Of a stretch of 64,000 bases of DNA, positions 42,871-52,439 are shown piece by piece. The position numbers and the translations under genes were made by a program. Location of the stretch: positions 1-64,000 of the forward strand of contig JASHNT010000083.1 of assembly GCA_030041495.1 (NCBI GenBank). The letters run 5' to 3'. The notes below the pieces were generated by a model. The model ran no database searches. It was not told the origin of the DNA and was given only the letters and a program-made list of their open reading frames with translations. The stretch's first letter is position 1. Every line of letters starts with the position of its first letter. The stretch is from Bryobacteraceae bacterium (GTDB lineage Bacteria; Acidobacteriota; Terriglobia; Bryobacterales; Bryobacteraceae).

Positions 42871-44451
42871 ATGGCCGTGACGACGCAACCTGAGGCGCCC
42901 CAATCTAAGGCGAAAGACAAGGCCCCGGTCGAATCCGGCGCGTTGCCGTTTGAGCCTTTGGCCTCGCTCCAGACCGGCGCGTGGCAGGATGATGCGGAAA
43001 TCGCCCAGTGCCGCGGCAAGCGCATCGGTATCCTGATCGTCACCTATAACGCGGTCACCACCCTGACCAAGGTCCTGAAACGCATCAGCCCCAACGTCTG
43101 GGCCAACGTAGAAGAGATCGCCGTATTCGACGATGCCAGCCAGGACGCGACTTATGAGCTCGCTATGGGCATCAAGGCTCTGCGGCAGTTGCCCAAGCTG
43201 GTGGTGCTGAAGCATGAAAAGAACCTGGGTTACGGGGGCAACCAGAAGGCCGGCTACCGCTATTTCATGGAGAAGGGCTTCGATATCGTGGTGCTGCTCC
43301 ATGGCGACGGCCAATATGCGCCGGAGATCCTGGCGCAAATGTACCGGCCGATTGTGGCGGGCGAAGCCGACGCAGTTTTCGGATCGCGCATGATGAGGAC
43401 CTTCGGAGGGCCGCTCAAGGGCGGGATGCCTCTGTACAAGTACGTCGGCAACCGGATTCTTTCGGCGTTCGAAAACGCCGCGCTCGGGATGAACCTGACT
43501 GAGTTTCACAGCGGCTACCGGGCTTACTCCCTGGCGGCACTGCGCCAGATCGACTTCTCGCGCATGACCGACGATTTCCACTTCGATACGGAGATCATCA
43601 TCAAGCTGCATCACCAGGGGTTCACCATCGGTGAGATCCCCATCCCAACCTATTACGGCAGCGAAATCTGCTACGTCAACGGCATGCGTTACGCCCGCGA
43701 CGTATTTCGCGCAGTGCGCCGCTACAAGAAGACCTGCCGCGCGGTCGCCAAATATCCTGAGTTCGCCGAATACTTCGTCCACTACCCGATCAAGCAGAGC
43801 CGCTATTCAAGCCACGATTACGTGCAGAGAATGGCGGGGAGTAATCAGGAGATCCTGGACATCGGCTGCGGCGGCGGGGATTTTGCGGCGGAGCTAAAGA
43901 AGAACGGCAATCGCATTACTGGCGTGGACCAACTCGCCGCCCCGGTGAATCCCGATGCGTTCGTTCAATACTTCAGCGCGAATCTGGACCAGGGAATCGC
44001 GGCCGTGGCGGAGGCTTTGGATCGGAAGCGTTTCGACCGCGTGCTTCTGCTGGACGTGCTGGAGCATCTACGTTCGCCCGAAGGGATGCTGCGCGAATGC
44101 CGTGGACTGCTGGCAACCCACGGCCAGGTGATCGTGTCGCTGCCGAACATCGCCAACATCACCATGCGCCTGATGCTGCTGTTCGGCCATTTCCACTACA
44201 CCGAACGCGGCATTCTGGATCGCACGCATATCACTTTCTACACCCGCAAAACTGCGCGAAGGCTGCTTGAAGCCAATGGCTACGCGGTGATCGAGGAGCG
44301 CTCCACCATTATTCCCGTGGAGTTAGTGCTGGGTCTGGACCCGGGCGGCGTAATGATGCGCCTGATCGGCCGAGTGCTGGCAGGGCTGACCTGGTTGATG
44401 CCGAGCCTCTTCGGATACCAGACCGTACTCATAGCGAAGGCAGCCAACTGA
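42871..44451 (+). CDS. GT2 glycosyltransferase-SAM methyltransferase fusion
   Basis: 526 residues; ATG 42871 has AGGGGGAGA upstream. Residues 50-290 are a DPM1-like GT2 domain (IGILIVTYNAVTTLTKVLKR, IAVFDDASQDAT, VVLLHGDGQYAPEIL, FHSGYRAYSLAALRQI). Residues 325-510 are a class I methyltransferase (QEILDIGCGGGDFAAEL, DRVLLLDVLEHLRSPEGML). It probably adds a sugar to a lipid carrier and methylates the product or an intermediate. It diverges from the carbamoyltransferase cassette across a 105-base gap. Confidence 0.9.
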   Translation: MAVTTQPEAPQSKAKDKAPVESGALPFEPLASLQTGAWQDDAEIAQCRGKRIGILIVTYNAVTTLTKVLKRISPNVWANVEEIAVFDDASQDATYELAMGIKALRQLPKLVVLKHEKNLGYGGNQKAGYRYFMEKGFDIVVLLHGDGQYAPEILAQMYRPIVAGEADAVFGSRMMRTFGGPLKGGMPLYKYVGNRILSAFENAALGMNLTEFHSGYRAYSLAALRQIDFSRMTDDFHFDTEIIIKLHHQGFTIGEIPIPTYYGSEICYVNGMRYARDVFRAVRRYKKTCRAVAKYPEFAEYFVHYPIKQSRYSSHDYVQRMAGSNQEILDIGCGGGDFAAELKKNGNRITGVDQLAAPVNPDAFVQYFSANLDQGIAAVAEALDRKRFDRVLLLDVLEHLRSPEGMLRECRGLLATHGQVIVSLPNIANITMRLMLLFGHFHYTERGILDRTHITFYTRKTARRLLEANGYAVIEERSTIIPVELVLGLDPGGVMMRLIGRVLAGLTWLMPSLFGYQTVLIAKAAN

Positions 44452-44475
44452 GCCCTTATTCGCGGCCAATTTTCT

Positions 44476-46533
44476 TCAGTTCGCCGTCTTCGGCTTCTGG
44501 TAGGGGTGGTCGATGTACTTCTGCGCTTCTTCCTGCGCGTTGTAACTATCGTCCTTGGTGCGTAGCGCCTGCGAATATTCGTTCACCGCGCGGGTACGCT
44601 CATCGCTGATGTCGTAGATCCAGCCCAGGTGGATGTGCGACCAGACCTCAGTCCATTTCGGATTCAGATCCCCGGTGAGAGCTTCGTGAAACGCGTTGGC
44701 CGCCGCGGACCAGTTGGATTGCAGGAAAAACAGCTCGCCGATGCGGTATTGCGCCAGCGAACTGTTCTTCACCACGTCCAAGGCCTTCTGATACTCGGCC
44801 AGAGCCTCGGGGTACTCGCCGACTTCGGTGTGTTGCTCGCCCTTGCGAATCGCGACTTCGACGCGCATGTTTTTGTCGAACTTGAGCAGTTTGCCCTTGG
44901 GATCGATGCTGATGCCGTCAGGGCGCGGCCGGCCGAAGGTGTCGATCGAAAATTCGGACGAGGTCCCCACCACGTCAATCTGCTGGTCTACCGGATTGCC
45001 GTCGGTTTCAATGTGGACGTTCACCGGCATGCGGAACAATTCCAGGTCCTGGTTGATGGTGCCCATCACGCGGAAACCGGGCTGGGGGTCGCTGTTGCCG
45101 ACGTGCGCCTGCTCCACGCGCAGCACCGTGTACTTGGCGGTGATCTCCGGCGCGCCGCTCGATTCGATCCACTGCTGGAAGAAATAATTGAGGCTGGAGC
45201 CGTGCAGATCCTCAGCCGCCTTGTGAAAATCGTCGGTGCTGATGGATTGCCAGGCGTATTTCTGCGGGATCTCGCTCAACAGCTTCATGAAATTGTCGTC
45301 GCCCATCACGGTGCGCAACATGTTCAGAACCGCGGCGCCCTTGCTCGCCGTTAGCGCCCAAAATTCCGGCGAATAATCCTCCAGCCGCGCGGATTGAATC
45401 AGCGGAGGATTATCGACCGTCAGCGCCGTGACGTAAGTATCGTGCAGCTCCGTATCGAAGGCTCCCTCGCCGTTGACGTGTTCGATGTACATCAGCTCTG
45501 CGTAGCGAGCCATGCCGTTCTCGATCCACAGATGATTGCGCGTAGTGGGCGACACCTGCTCCTCCCACCATTGCCGCGCCACTTCGTTCGCCACCACCTT
45601 CATGTTCACGGAGACTCCGATCGCCTTGGGCGAAAGGAACACCAGTCCCGGGGACGTGTAGCCGTTGGGCGCGCCGGTTTCGGTTTCCACCACCGTCATA
45701 TCCTTCTGGAAAGGGACGCCGAAGAGATCCGTGAAGTACGTCATCGCACGGGAGAACTCTTCTCCGTACGGCCCGGCCATCTTGGCCGACTCGCGAAAAT
45801 AAAGTGTGGTGCCTACGCCGCCGGAGGTGATGACGCTTCCGGTGTCGCTGCGCACCACAGCCAGGCTTCCGGGAAATGATGCGTTGGTAAAACGCCAGCG
45901 GGAGCAGGTCATGCCGTCCGGAGCGGATTCGGCCGATTCGATGCCGCTGCCCAGGACCTTATATCCCATGGGCACGGTGACCTTCAAATTAGCGGTGAAG
46001 CGGTCGGCGGTGTAGTCATTGACCGGGAACCAACGCGCCGGATACATCAAGTACGCGTAGTCGGGATGAATCGCCGCGAATTTGATGCCGAACACCGGCG
46101 ATTCCTCGTCGCCCGTGAGTTTGCCGTCATAGGTGAAAATCAGCGTGCCCGTTTGCCCCTTCGCCAGAGGCTGCGGAAGGCTGAGCCGCACGCTCATGTC
46201 CTGCTGCGTCCGCGAAGCCTGAATCTCGTGATCCTGATCGTCGGTGACCTTGTTGAGCGCCAGCGCATTGTTCAGTTCGAACGAAACCGAGGAGGTCGAG
46301 TCGAGCGCGACAAACTTGACCGTCATCGTGGCAGCCAGGGTCTGGGCCATGGGATCGATGCGGATGTCTCCCGCGTAATCCTGAACGTCGATCCGGGCTT
46401 GCCGCGATTGCGCCAGCGCGGGAAACCCCGCCCCAACCACGGCCCACGCGGCTCCAACGGCAACCCACGCCGCCGCCGCCAGCAACCATTCAAATCTGAC
46501 TCGGCACCGTTTCACTCTGCAGCCTCTTTGCAT
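44476..46533 (-). CDS. M1-aminopeptidase-like protein lacking zinc ligands, with C-terminal TPR
   Basis: 685 residues from ATG 46533 (AGAAGGTG upstream; GTG 46515 is an alternative). It has a signal peptide ending FPALAQ, a beta-rich M1 N-terminal domain, and a gluzincin-like catalytic domain where HExxH is replaced by NEVAR (codons 45574-45588, about residue 316) within VVANEVARQWWEEQV. The GAMEN-type motif is GAPNGYTSPG. The fold is kept but catalysis is probably lost. A TPR-like region (about 570-670, ALAEYQKALDVVKNSSLAQY) follows. It likely binds peptides or proteins in the periplasm. The start overlaps the end of lpxB by 44 bases. Confidence 0.8.
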   Translation of the reverse strand: MQRGCRVKRCRVRFEWLLAAAAWVAVGAAWAVVGAGFPALAQSRQARIDVQDYAGDIRIDPMAQTLAATMTVKFVALDSTSSVSFELNNALALNKVTDDQDHEIQASRTQQDMSVRLSLPQPLAKGQTGTLIFTYDGKLTGDEESPVFGIKFAAIHPDYAYLMYPARWFPVNDYTADRFTANLKVTVPMGYKVLGSGIESAESAPDGMTCSRWRFTNASFPGSLAVVRSDTGSVITSGGVGTTLYFRESAKMAGPYGEEFSRAMTYFTDLFGVPFQKDMTVVETETGAPNGYTSPGLVFLSPKAIGVSVNMKVVANEVARQWWEEQVSPTTRNHLWIENGMARYAELMYIEHVNGEGAFDTELHDTYVTALTVDNPPLIQSARLEDYSPEFWALTASKGAAVLNMLRTVMGDDNFMKLLSEIPQKYAWQSISTDDFHKAAEDLHGSSLNYFFQQWIESSGAPEITAKYTVLRVEQAHVGNSDPQPGFRVMGTINQDLELFRMPVNVHIETDGNPVDQQIDVVGTSSEFSIDTFGRPRPDGISIDPKGKLLKFDKNMRVEVAIRKGEQHTEVGEYPEALAEYQKALDVVKNSSLAQYRIGELFFLQSNWSAAANAFHEALTGDLNPKWTEVWSHIHLGWIYDISDERTRAVNEYSQALRTKDDSYNAQEEAQKYIDHPYQKPKTAN

Positions 46534-47656
46534 CCCACACCTTCTCAGTCCACTCCGCCGCGATCTCCATGGGGTCGCGCTCGCTCGCGAGACTCGCCGC
46601 GACTTGACCCAAACGCGCCCGCATTGCAGACAGCTCCCGCGGCTGATCCAACAGGCGCAAAGCCTCCGCGGCGATTCGCGCCGGCGTCATGTCGCCCTGG
46701 ATCAGTTCAGGCACGATGGGCTCGCCGGCCAGCAGATTCGGCATGCAAAACTGCGAGGTCCGGACCAGCCATCGCCCTAATATCCAACTTAACGCGTTTA
46801 CCCGGTAAAAGCCCACCATGGGAACGCCCAGGAGCGCGGCCTCCACCGTCACGGTTCCGAGAGCGGTTAAAGCCAGCTCCGCCTGAGCGAGCACGTCCCA
46901 GGTGAAACCTTCTATCACTTGGATGGACGCGGCGCGAATGCGTTCCCGGAAACTTAGGGATTCCGCGCCGAATCCCCGCGGCAAAGCCAGCACCGGCGTG
47001 ATCGCGTGACGGCCGCGAATCAGCTCTACCGCTTCCAGCAGCACCGGCAGATGCCGCTCCACCACCCCACGCCGGCTCCCCGGTGTCAGCGCCAGAACTC
47101 GCGCGTCGCTCGGGATGCCGAATTCTCTCGAGAATTCGGCTCGAGTAAAGCTCGGCTTGACGATGCGCGCCAAAGGATGCCCGATGTACGCCGTGGGAAC
47201 GCCGCGGCCCTCGAAGAACCCGCGCTCGAAGGGGAAGATACAGAGAAGGCGATCGGCGTTGGTGCGCAGCGTCCGCACGCGGCCCTGCCTCCACGCCCAG
47301 GCTTGCGGCGCGATCAGGTAAACCACTCGCACGCCCGCGCGGTGCAGGCGCTTGGCCAGCCGCAGATGGAAATCGGGAGCGTCGGTCAGGATGGCCACGT
47401 CCGGCTTCTCTATTGGAATCGCTTGAACCAGCTTCCGGAACTGCGCCCAGATGCGCGGAATATGGCTAACCACTTCCACCAGGCCCACCACGGCAATCGA
47501 GCGCATGTCGATGATCGGCCGGACGCCCGCGGCCTGCATGCGCGGGCCGGCGCAACCGAAGAACTCGGCATCGGGATGCCGCGCCCGCAGCGCCTCGACC
47601 ACCGCGGCGGCATAGAGGTCGCCCGAGTCTTCGCCGGCGGAGATCAGGACGCGCAT
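46490..47656 (-). CDS. lpxB: Lipid-A-disaccharide synthase
   Basis: 388 residues. GT19 family: LISAGEDSGDLYAAAVVEAL at the start, then GCAGPRMQAAGV, DAPDFHLRLAKRLHRAG, YLIAPQAWAWRQGRVR and ALTPGSRRGVVERHLPVLL. It joins UDP-2,3-diacylglucosamine and lipid X to form the lipid A disaccharide at the inner membrane. This shows the organism makes lipid A. It precedes the M1-like gene in the same direction with overlap. Confidence 0.96.
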   Translation of the reverse strand: MRVLISAGEDSGDLYAAAVVEALRARHPDAEFFGCAGPRMQAAGVRPIIDMRSIAVVGLVEVVSHIPRIWAQFRKLVQAIPIEKPDVAILTDAPDFHLRLAKRLHRAGVRVVYLIAPQAWAWRQGRVRTLRTNADRLLCIFPFERGFFEGRGVPTAYIGHPLARIVKPSFTRAEFSREFGIPSDARVLALTPGSRRGVVERHLPVLLEAVELIRGRHAITPVLALPRGFGAESLSFRERIRAASIQVIEGFTWDVLAQAELALTALGTVTVEAALLGVPMVGFYRVNALSWILGRWLVRTSQFCMPNLLAGEPIVPELIQGDMTPARIAAEALRLLDQPRELSAMRARLGQVAASLASERDPMEIAAEWTEKVWDAKRLQSETVPSQI

Positions 47657-47672
47657 AAGACAAACTCAGCCA

Positions 47673-47731
47673 CAGATGAACACGGATACACACAGATAGA
47701 AGAAAGAAGGTTTTGTATCCGTGTTCATCTG
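47673..47731 (-). repeat. Inverted repeat of the CAGATGAACACGGAT type between DUF885 and lpxB genes
   Basis: CAGATGAACACGGATAC (47673-47689) and its perfect reverse complement (47715-47731) form a 17-bp stem with a 25-base loop. Further partial copies (CACAGATA at 47691-47698, GATAAAC-like on the right) extend the similarity. Related ACAGATGAACACGGAT-like sequences are seen between genes in many bacterial genomes. It could act as a terminator or RNA stabiliser after the DUF885 gene. Confidence 0.7.
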
Positions 47732-47748
47732 CGTTTATCTGTGGCCTT

Positions 47749-49437
47749 TTAAAGAGTTGGCGAGTTATCGCCCAGCAGCGCGTGACGCACGATCTTGATG
47801 GGCGGGTACCCCTGCTTCAGGAATTCGTCGTGGAACTCCTCCAGCGAAAACTGAGCGCCCTTCATCTTGCGATAATCCTCGCGCAGCTTCAAGATTTGCA
47901 ACTTGCCCAGCGTGTAGTAAAGATACGTCGGGTCGGAAGTCCCGCGCTTGGTCTCCTTCACCGCGACTTCATGCGGCTGGTAGCCTTCTTTCTCAAAGAA
48001 ATCCACCGACTGGTCGAAAGTCATCTGGCCGGTGTGCATCTCGATGCCGGCGATGTAGCGGGCGTTGCGCAGCAGGGCGTCCTGCAACTGCCCCAGGCGC
48101 ATGCGCGGATCGTTGTCCGCGTAGCCTTCATCCAGCATCATCTGCTCGCAGTAATGCGCCCAGCCTTCCACGTCCGTGTTGGCGCCCAGCAGTTTGCGGA
48201 TCTTGGAATCCAGGTGCTGCACCCACAAGAATTGGACGTAGTGGCCGGGATAAGCTTCATGGTCCGCGGTGCTCAAAATCGTGCCGCGGTTGAAGCTGTG
48301 CATGTAATCCTCGATCTGCGCCTTCGGCCAGTTCTTCTCCGGCAGAGTCACATTGAAGAACGCCTCTTTGGCGACCGATTCATAAGGCCCTGGCGTATCC
48401 ATCGACGCGAACGTCAACGCCCGCATGAATGGCGGAGTCTCTTCGAGAATCGGCAACACCGGTGAGGGAATCGTAACGATCTTGTGCTCGATGATGTAGT
48501 CGCGCAGCTTCGTCACGGTCTCCCGGAAGGCAGCCAGCAGTTGATCCGGCGCGGGGTGGTCTTTTTCGAGATCGGCCAGCACCTGCTGCGGAGTCTTCGA
48601 GGGATCGATCTTCGCGGCGGTCTCGCGCAGTTTCTGCTGATTCTCGCGCAAGTTGGCGAAGCCGATTTGGAGCAGCCGGTCCAGCGGGATATCCACCATC
48701 TCCTCGTACAGCAGCTTCTTGGCGAAATTGTCGGCGCCCAGACGGAAATCGCCGTTCGAGTTGGGGAGCAGGTCTTTCTTGAGATAGGCCTCGTACTGCT
48801 GGAGCGCGGCGATGACGGCTTGATTGGACGTCTTGAACTCGGCAAGCAGCTTACGGTCCTTCACCTCCTTAAACGCCAGCGGGACATCGGTCTTGAAGAA
48901 GTCGATGTTGCCGGGAAGCTGTTCGATGGCGATTTCATTGTAGATGCGCGGCGGGTTGCTGAGGTTCTCGCGCGCGTCTGCGAGCACCTTGGGCATCTGC
49001 TTCTCTCGCTCAATCAGCGATTGCAGCCGCTGCTCAGGCGGCGCGAACTTGCGAGCCATGATGGTGAACGCGCTGCTGGTGATGCCGCTCGAATAATTGT
49101 CGGGATTCTTGGTCCACTCACGAATGGTCTCCAGTTCCAGCAAAGAAGCCCGGATATAGCTCAGCACCAGGTCTCGGTCGTCGCTTTGCGGGAGCTTGGC
49201 GAACTGGCCTTCCCAGTCATGCAGCGCCGACGCGCGCTTGACCACGCCGGCCTTGGAATAATCCTCCAACTGGCCGTCGTACTTGTGGATGCCGTCCGAG
49301 GTTGCCGTAGTGGGATTGTTGGGGAAGTAGTATTCATCGAAGAAGCGGTCGGCCAGGGCGTCGAGCTGCTTCTGGGCTTGCGCATTCAACTGCGAAGTGG
49401 TGCTTGCCAACAGCATGGCGAGTAGAAGATACCTCAC
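47749..49437 (-). CDS. DUF885 family zinc peptidase-like protein, exported
   Basis: 562 residues from GTG 49437 with a signal peptide ([19 protein letters not shown]). The family's metal motif is seen as [14 protein letters not shown] (HExxPGH form), with a downstream Glu in [16 protein letters not shown]885 proteins are thought to be metallopeptidases of the periplasm or outer membrane. The N-terminal part [18 protein letters not shown] is typical. The GTG start follows TAAAGT by six bases, so translation is probably leaderless. Confidence 0.88.
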   Translation of the reverse strand: MRYLLLAMLLASTTSQLNAQAQKQLDALADRFFDEYYFPNNPTTATSDGIHKYDGQLEDYSKAGVVKRASALHDWEGQFAKLPQSDDRDLVLSYIRASLLELETIREWTKNPDNYSSGITSSAFTIMARKFAPPEQRLQSLIEREKQMPKVLADARENLSNPPRIYNEIAIEQLPGNIDFFKTDVPLAFKEVKDRKLLAEFKTSNQAVIAALQQYEAYLKKDLLPNSNGDFRLGADNFAKKLLYEEMVDIPLDRLLQIGFANLRENQQKLRETAAKIDPSKTPQQVLADLEKDHPAPDQLLAAFRETVTKLRDYIIEHKIVTIPSPVLPILEETPPFMRALTFASMDTPGPYESVAKEAFFNVTLPEKNWPKAQIEDYMHSFNRGTILSTADHEAYPGHYVQFLWVQHLDSKIRKLLGANTDVEGWAHYCEQMMLDEGYADNDPRMRLGQLQDALLRNARYIAGIEMHTGQMTFDQSVDFFEKEGYQPHEVAVKETKRGTSDPTYLYYTLGKLQILKLREDYRKMKGAQFSLEEFHDEFLKQGYPPIKIVRHALLGDNSPTL

Positions 49438-49443
49438 AGTTCC

Positions 49444-49449
49444 ACTTTA
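49444..49449 (-). promoter_or_regulatory. TAAAGT -10 box of the leaderless DUF885 gene
   Basis: On the minus strand TAAAGT lies six bases before the GTG at 49437. It overlaps by two bases the divergent tyrS -10 box. No ribosome site is present. Confidence 0.6.
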
Positions 49450-49453
49450 CAAT
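49448..49453 (+). promoter_or_regulatory. TACAAT -10 box of leaderless tyrS
   Basis: TACAAT lies six bases before the GTG at 49460. It shares two bases with the opposite-strand -10 box at 49444-49449. The two promoters therefore probably compete for RNA polymerase. Confidence 0.6.
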
Positions 49454-49459
49454 GATAGG

Positions 49460-50695
49460 GTGACCGTAAAGGACCAGCTAGAGTACCTCAAGAAAGGCTT
49501 CGTGGAGATCATCCGCGAGCAGGATCTTAAGGAGCGCCTGGAGGAGTACGCCAAAACCGGCCGCCCACTGCGGGTGAAAGCGGGCTTCGACCCGACTGCT
49601 CCGGACCTGCACGTCGGCCACACGGTCCTGTTACGGAAGCTGAAACATTTTCAGGATCTGGGCCACCAGGTCATTTTTTTGATCGGCGACATGACCGGAA
49701 TGATTGGAGATCCCACCGGCCGCAACGTGACCCGGCCTCCCATGACTCGCGCGCAGATCAACGACAACGCCGAGACCTACAAGGCGCAGGTGTTCAAAAT
49801 TCTGGACCCGGCCAAGACCGAAATCCGCTTCAACAGCGAGTGGATGGATGGGATGAAATTCGAGGACGTCATCCGTCTCTGCGGCAAGTACACCGTGGCA
49901 CGGATTCTGGAGCGCGACGACTTTGCGAAGCGCTACAAAGAGGGCAGCCCGATCTCGATGCATGAGATTTTGTATCCCTTGGTTCAGGGCTACGATTCGG
50001 TCGCGCTGAAGTGCGATGTGGAACTTGGCGGCACGGACCAGCGATTCAATCTTCTGGTCGGCCGCGAATTGCAACGCGATTACGGCCAGCCCCCGCAGAT
50101 TGTCGCCACCACGCCGCTGCTCGAAGGCACGGACGGCGTCGACAAGATGTCGAAGTCCAAGAACAACTACATCGGCATCACCGAGCCGGCGAAAGTCATG
50201 TACCGCAAGGTCATGGGCATCAGCGATGAACTGATGTGGCGCTATTACGAGCTGCTGACAGATGCGTCGCTCAGCCAGATTGCGGGACTCAAGACCTGGC
50301 ACCCCATGCAAGCGAAGAAGAACCTCGCGACGCTGATAGTGACGGACTTTCACTCGGCGTCCGCAGCCGAACAAGCTGAAAATGACTTCGAAAGCGAAGT
50401 GCAGCACCACGATGAACCCGCCGATATCGAGACAGTGCTGAACCGTTGGATCATCCGAATGGAGGGAAGCAGCATTGGAGAACCAGATCTAGGAACGAAC
50501 TTAGTCAGGCTGCTCCACGAGACTAGCCTCGCGCCCTCCCGAACCGAGGCGGAGCGTCTGATCAGGGCGGGAGCAGTCGAGATCGTCGACCATGGGTGGA
50601 CAATCAGACTGATGAAGTGCCCCCTCACGGACTTTACCATCCGTGTGGGGAAGAAGTGGAAGAAGATCGTTTCAAACACTCAGGCCGCGAATTAA
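49460..50695 (+). CDS. tyrS: Tyrosyl-tRNA synthetase
   Basis: 411 residues from GTG 49460, where the conserved N-terminus ([20 protein letters not shown]) begins. Class I signatures are [20 protein letters not shown] (HIGH equivalent) and KMSKSKNNY. Tyrosine-binding residues lie in [22 protein letters not shown]-terminal S4-type RNA-binding domain (about 340-411) ends with VGKKWKKIV. It charges tRNA-Tyr. An upstream ATG at 49415 would overlap the divergent gene and is less likely. Confidence 0.95.
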   Translation: MTVKDQLEYLKKGFVEIIREQDLKERLEEYAKTGRPLRVKAGFDPTAPDLHVGHTVLLRKLKHFQDLGHQVIFLIGDMTGMIGDPTGRNVTRPPMTRAQINDNAETYKAQVFKILDPAKTEIRFNSEWMDGMKFEDVIRLCGKYTVARILERDDFAKRYKEGSPISMHEILYPLVQGYDSVALKCDVELGGTDQRFNLLVGRELQRDYGQPPQIVATTPLLEGTDGVDKMSKSKNNYIGITEPAKVMYRKVMGISDELMWRYYELLTDASLSQIAGLKTWHPMQAKKNLATLIVTDFHSASAAEQAENDFESEVQHHDEPADIETVLNRWIIRMEGSSIGEPDLGTNLVRLLHETSLAPSRTEAERLIRAGAVEIVDHGWTIRLMKCPLTDFTIRVGKKWKKIVSNTQAAN

Positions 50696-50745
50696 CGTAA
50701 ATAAACATAAATCTTTTGTTTGTGTTTATTCGCGTTCATTAGCGG
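50684..50745. terminator. Bidirectional hairpin shared by the ends of tyrS and purN
   Basis: Arms at 50684-50711 and 50718-50745 pair over about 28 positions with some five mismatches, around the loop TCTTTT. The left arm contains the tyrS stop and the right arm the last codons and stop of purN. The A/T-rich top gives U-rich RNA in both directions. It resembles dispersed GCGAATTAACG-like repeats and probably ends both transcripts. Confidence 0.6.
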
Positions 50746-51337
50746 CTAAAACTCTTCTTCCTTCGATCTTGTACCGCCCCGACAGCACCAACGCGATCGA
50801 CTCCGTGTAGATCCGGTGCTCCTCTTTCAGAATCCGCTCAGCCAGCGTTTCCGCATCGTCTCCGTCCAGCACCGGCACAACCGCCTGCTTGACGATCGGC
50901 CCGGAATCCACGCCTTCATCCACAAAGTGCACCGTGCAACCGGAAAACTTCACCCCATGCGCCAATGCCTGATGCTGCGCATCGAGCCCCGGAAACGCCG
51001 GCAGCAGCGACGGATGAATGTTGAGAATCCGCCCCGGAAATTCGCGGATAAAATGTCCGCTCAAAATCCGCATGTAGCCGGCAAGACAAACCAGATCCAC
51101 CTCGCGCCCGCGCAGCTCCGCGATCATCTGGCGGTCGTATACCTCGCGGTCGAGCCCCTGCGAGGGCAGCGCCGCCGCATCGAGGCCCCGTTTCCGCGCC
51201 AGCTCCAGCCCCGGAGCGTCCGGACGATTCGAAATCACCACCGCGATGTGCGCGTCCAGCTTTCCGGCAGCGATCGCGTCCGCGATGGCCAGAAAATTCG
51301 AGCCGCGGCCGGAAATCAAGATCCCCAGGCGTTTCAT
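50726..51337 (-). CDS. purN: Phosphoribosylglycinamide formyltransferase
   Basis: 203 residues. GART motifs: LISGRGSNFLAIADAI at the start, LAGYMRILSGHFI, NIHPSLLPAFPGLDAQ and CTVHFVDEGVDSGPIV with the catalytic Asn, His and Asp in their usual places. It transfers the formyl group from 10-formyl-THF in purine synthesis. ATG 51337 overlaps the TGA of purM (ATGA), so the two are coupled. Confidence 0.96.
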   Translation of the reverse strand: MKRLGILISGRGSNFLAIADAIAAGKLDAHIAVVISNRPDAPGLELARKRGLDAAALPSQGLDREVYDRQMIAELRGREVDLVCLAGYMRILSGHFIREFPGRILNIHPSLLPAFPGLDAQHQALAHGVKFSGCTVHFVDEGVDSGPIVKQAVVPVLDGDDAETLAERILKEEHRIYTESIALVLSGRYKIEGRRVLAANERE

Positions 51338-52359
51338 TTATAAATGACGCCGCGCCCGCGAATCACCTCGCCGATGCGGTAATAATCCTCGCGCAACGAC
51401 CCCAGAACCCGCTCCGCATCTTTCAAGTGGCGCGGCGAAACCACCACGATCATCCCAATGCCCAGGTTGAACGTCCGCCGCCAGTCGTGCTCCGGAATGC
51501 GCCCGATCTTGCGCAAAATCTCAAACACCGGCAGCACCGGCCATGACCCGACCTTGATCCGCACGCCCAACCCCTTCGGCAAAATGCGCGGCGTGTTTTC
51601 GGTGATGCCTCCGCCGGTGACGTGCGCCGCGCCTTTGAGCAGGCCCGCATCGCGCAGCGCCCGCAGAGGAGCCAGGTAACTGCGATGGATCTTCAGCAAC
51701 TCCTCCGCAATCGACCCTCCCAGCTCCGCGATCTCCGTTCCGGCATGATGGCCGGCGACCTCGAACAGCAGCATCCGCGCGAGCGAATAACCGTTGGTGT
51801 GGAGGCCGGTGGAAGGCAGGCCGAGTAGCACATCGCCTTGTTTGATGGAAGCGCCGGTGATCATATCCTTGCGCTCCACCGCTCCGGTGATGAAGCCCGC
51901 AAGGTCGTATTCTCCTTCCGCGTACAGACCGGGCATCTCCGCGGTTTCTCCGCCGATCAGCGCGCATTGATTCGCCTTGCATCCGCGCGCGATGCCGGAA
52001 ACCACCTGGGCCGCGACCTTTGCATCCAACCTTCCCACAGCGAAATAGTCCAAGAAGTACAAAGGTTCGGCGCCTTGCACCGCGATGTCGTTCACGCAGT
52101 GGTTCACCAGGTCCTCGCCGATGGTGGAATGCACACCGGTCAGAAATGCCAGCTTGATCTTGGTGCCCACCCCGTCGGCCGAGGAGATCAGCACCGGGTC
52201 TTTGTAGCCCCGCAGCCGGAACCCTCCGCCGAAGCTGCCGATGTCGGTCAGTACGTTAGGCGTGAACGTGCGCCGTGCCATGGTGCGGATGGAGGCCACC
52301 GCGCGGTCGGCCTCGTCGATGTTGACACCGGCTCTCTTATAAGTGATTCGCTTGGGCAT
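51334..52359 (-). CDS. purM: Phosphoribosylformylglycinamidine cyclo-ligase
   Basis: 341 residues, typical length. AIR synthase motifs: [65 protein letters not shown] and [17 protein letters not shown]. It makes AIR in purine synthesis. TAAGTT lies six bases before ATG 52359 and no ribosome site is present, so the purMN operon is probably leaderless. Confidence 0.96.
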   Translation of the reverse strand: MPKRITYKRAGVNIDEADRAVASIRTMARRTFTPNVLTDIGSFGGGFRLRGYKDPVLISSADGVGTKIKLAFLTGVHSTIGEDLVNHCVNDIAVQGAEPLYFLDYFAVGRLDAKVAAQVVSGIARGCKANQCALIGGETAEMPGLYAEGEYDLAGFITGAVERKDMITGASIKQGDVLLGLPSTGLHTNGYSLARMLLFEVAGHHAGTEIAELGGSIAEELLKIHRSYLAPLRALRDAGLLKGAAHVTGGGITENTPRILPKGLGVRIKVGSWPVLPVFEILRKIGRIPEHDWRRTFNLGIGMIVVVSPRHLKDAERVLGSLREDYYRIGEVIRGRGVIYK

Positions 52360-52365
52360 ACGGGG

Positions 52366-52371
52366 AACTTA
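52366..52371 (-). promoter_or_regulatory. TAAGTT -10 box of leaderless purMN
   Basis: On the minus strand TAAGTT lies exactly six bases before the purM ATG, with CCCCGT between. No ribosome site is visible. The divergent zwf has the same arrangement 57 bases away. Confidence 0.5.
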
Positions 52372-52427
52372 TCCATCATAGGGCATGGCCTGGCATTGGG
52401 CATGATCCAACCCCCTCCAAGACTTGT

Positions 52428-52433
52428 TACCTT
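52428..52433 (+). promoter_or_regulatory. TACCTT -10 box of leaderless zwf
   Basis: TACCTT lies six bases before GTG 52440, with CAAAGC between and no ribosome site. It fits TANNNT but is a weak match to TATAAT. Confidence 0.45.
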
Positions 52434-52439
52434 CAAAGC

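Noticed and set aside
42766-43782. Extending the SxtJ-like frame upstream to a 494-residue protein
   Set aside because: The extension is antisense to the GT2-methyltransferase gene; the family begins near 42735-42765.
47121-47142. Palindrome-like CCGAATTCT...AGAATTCGG inside lpxB
   Set aside because: A 9-bp stem in coding sequence with no sign of a regulatory role.
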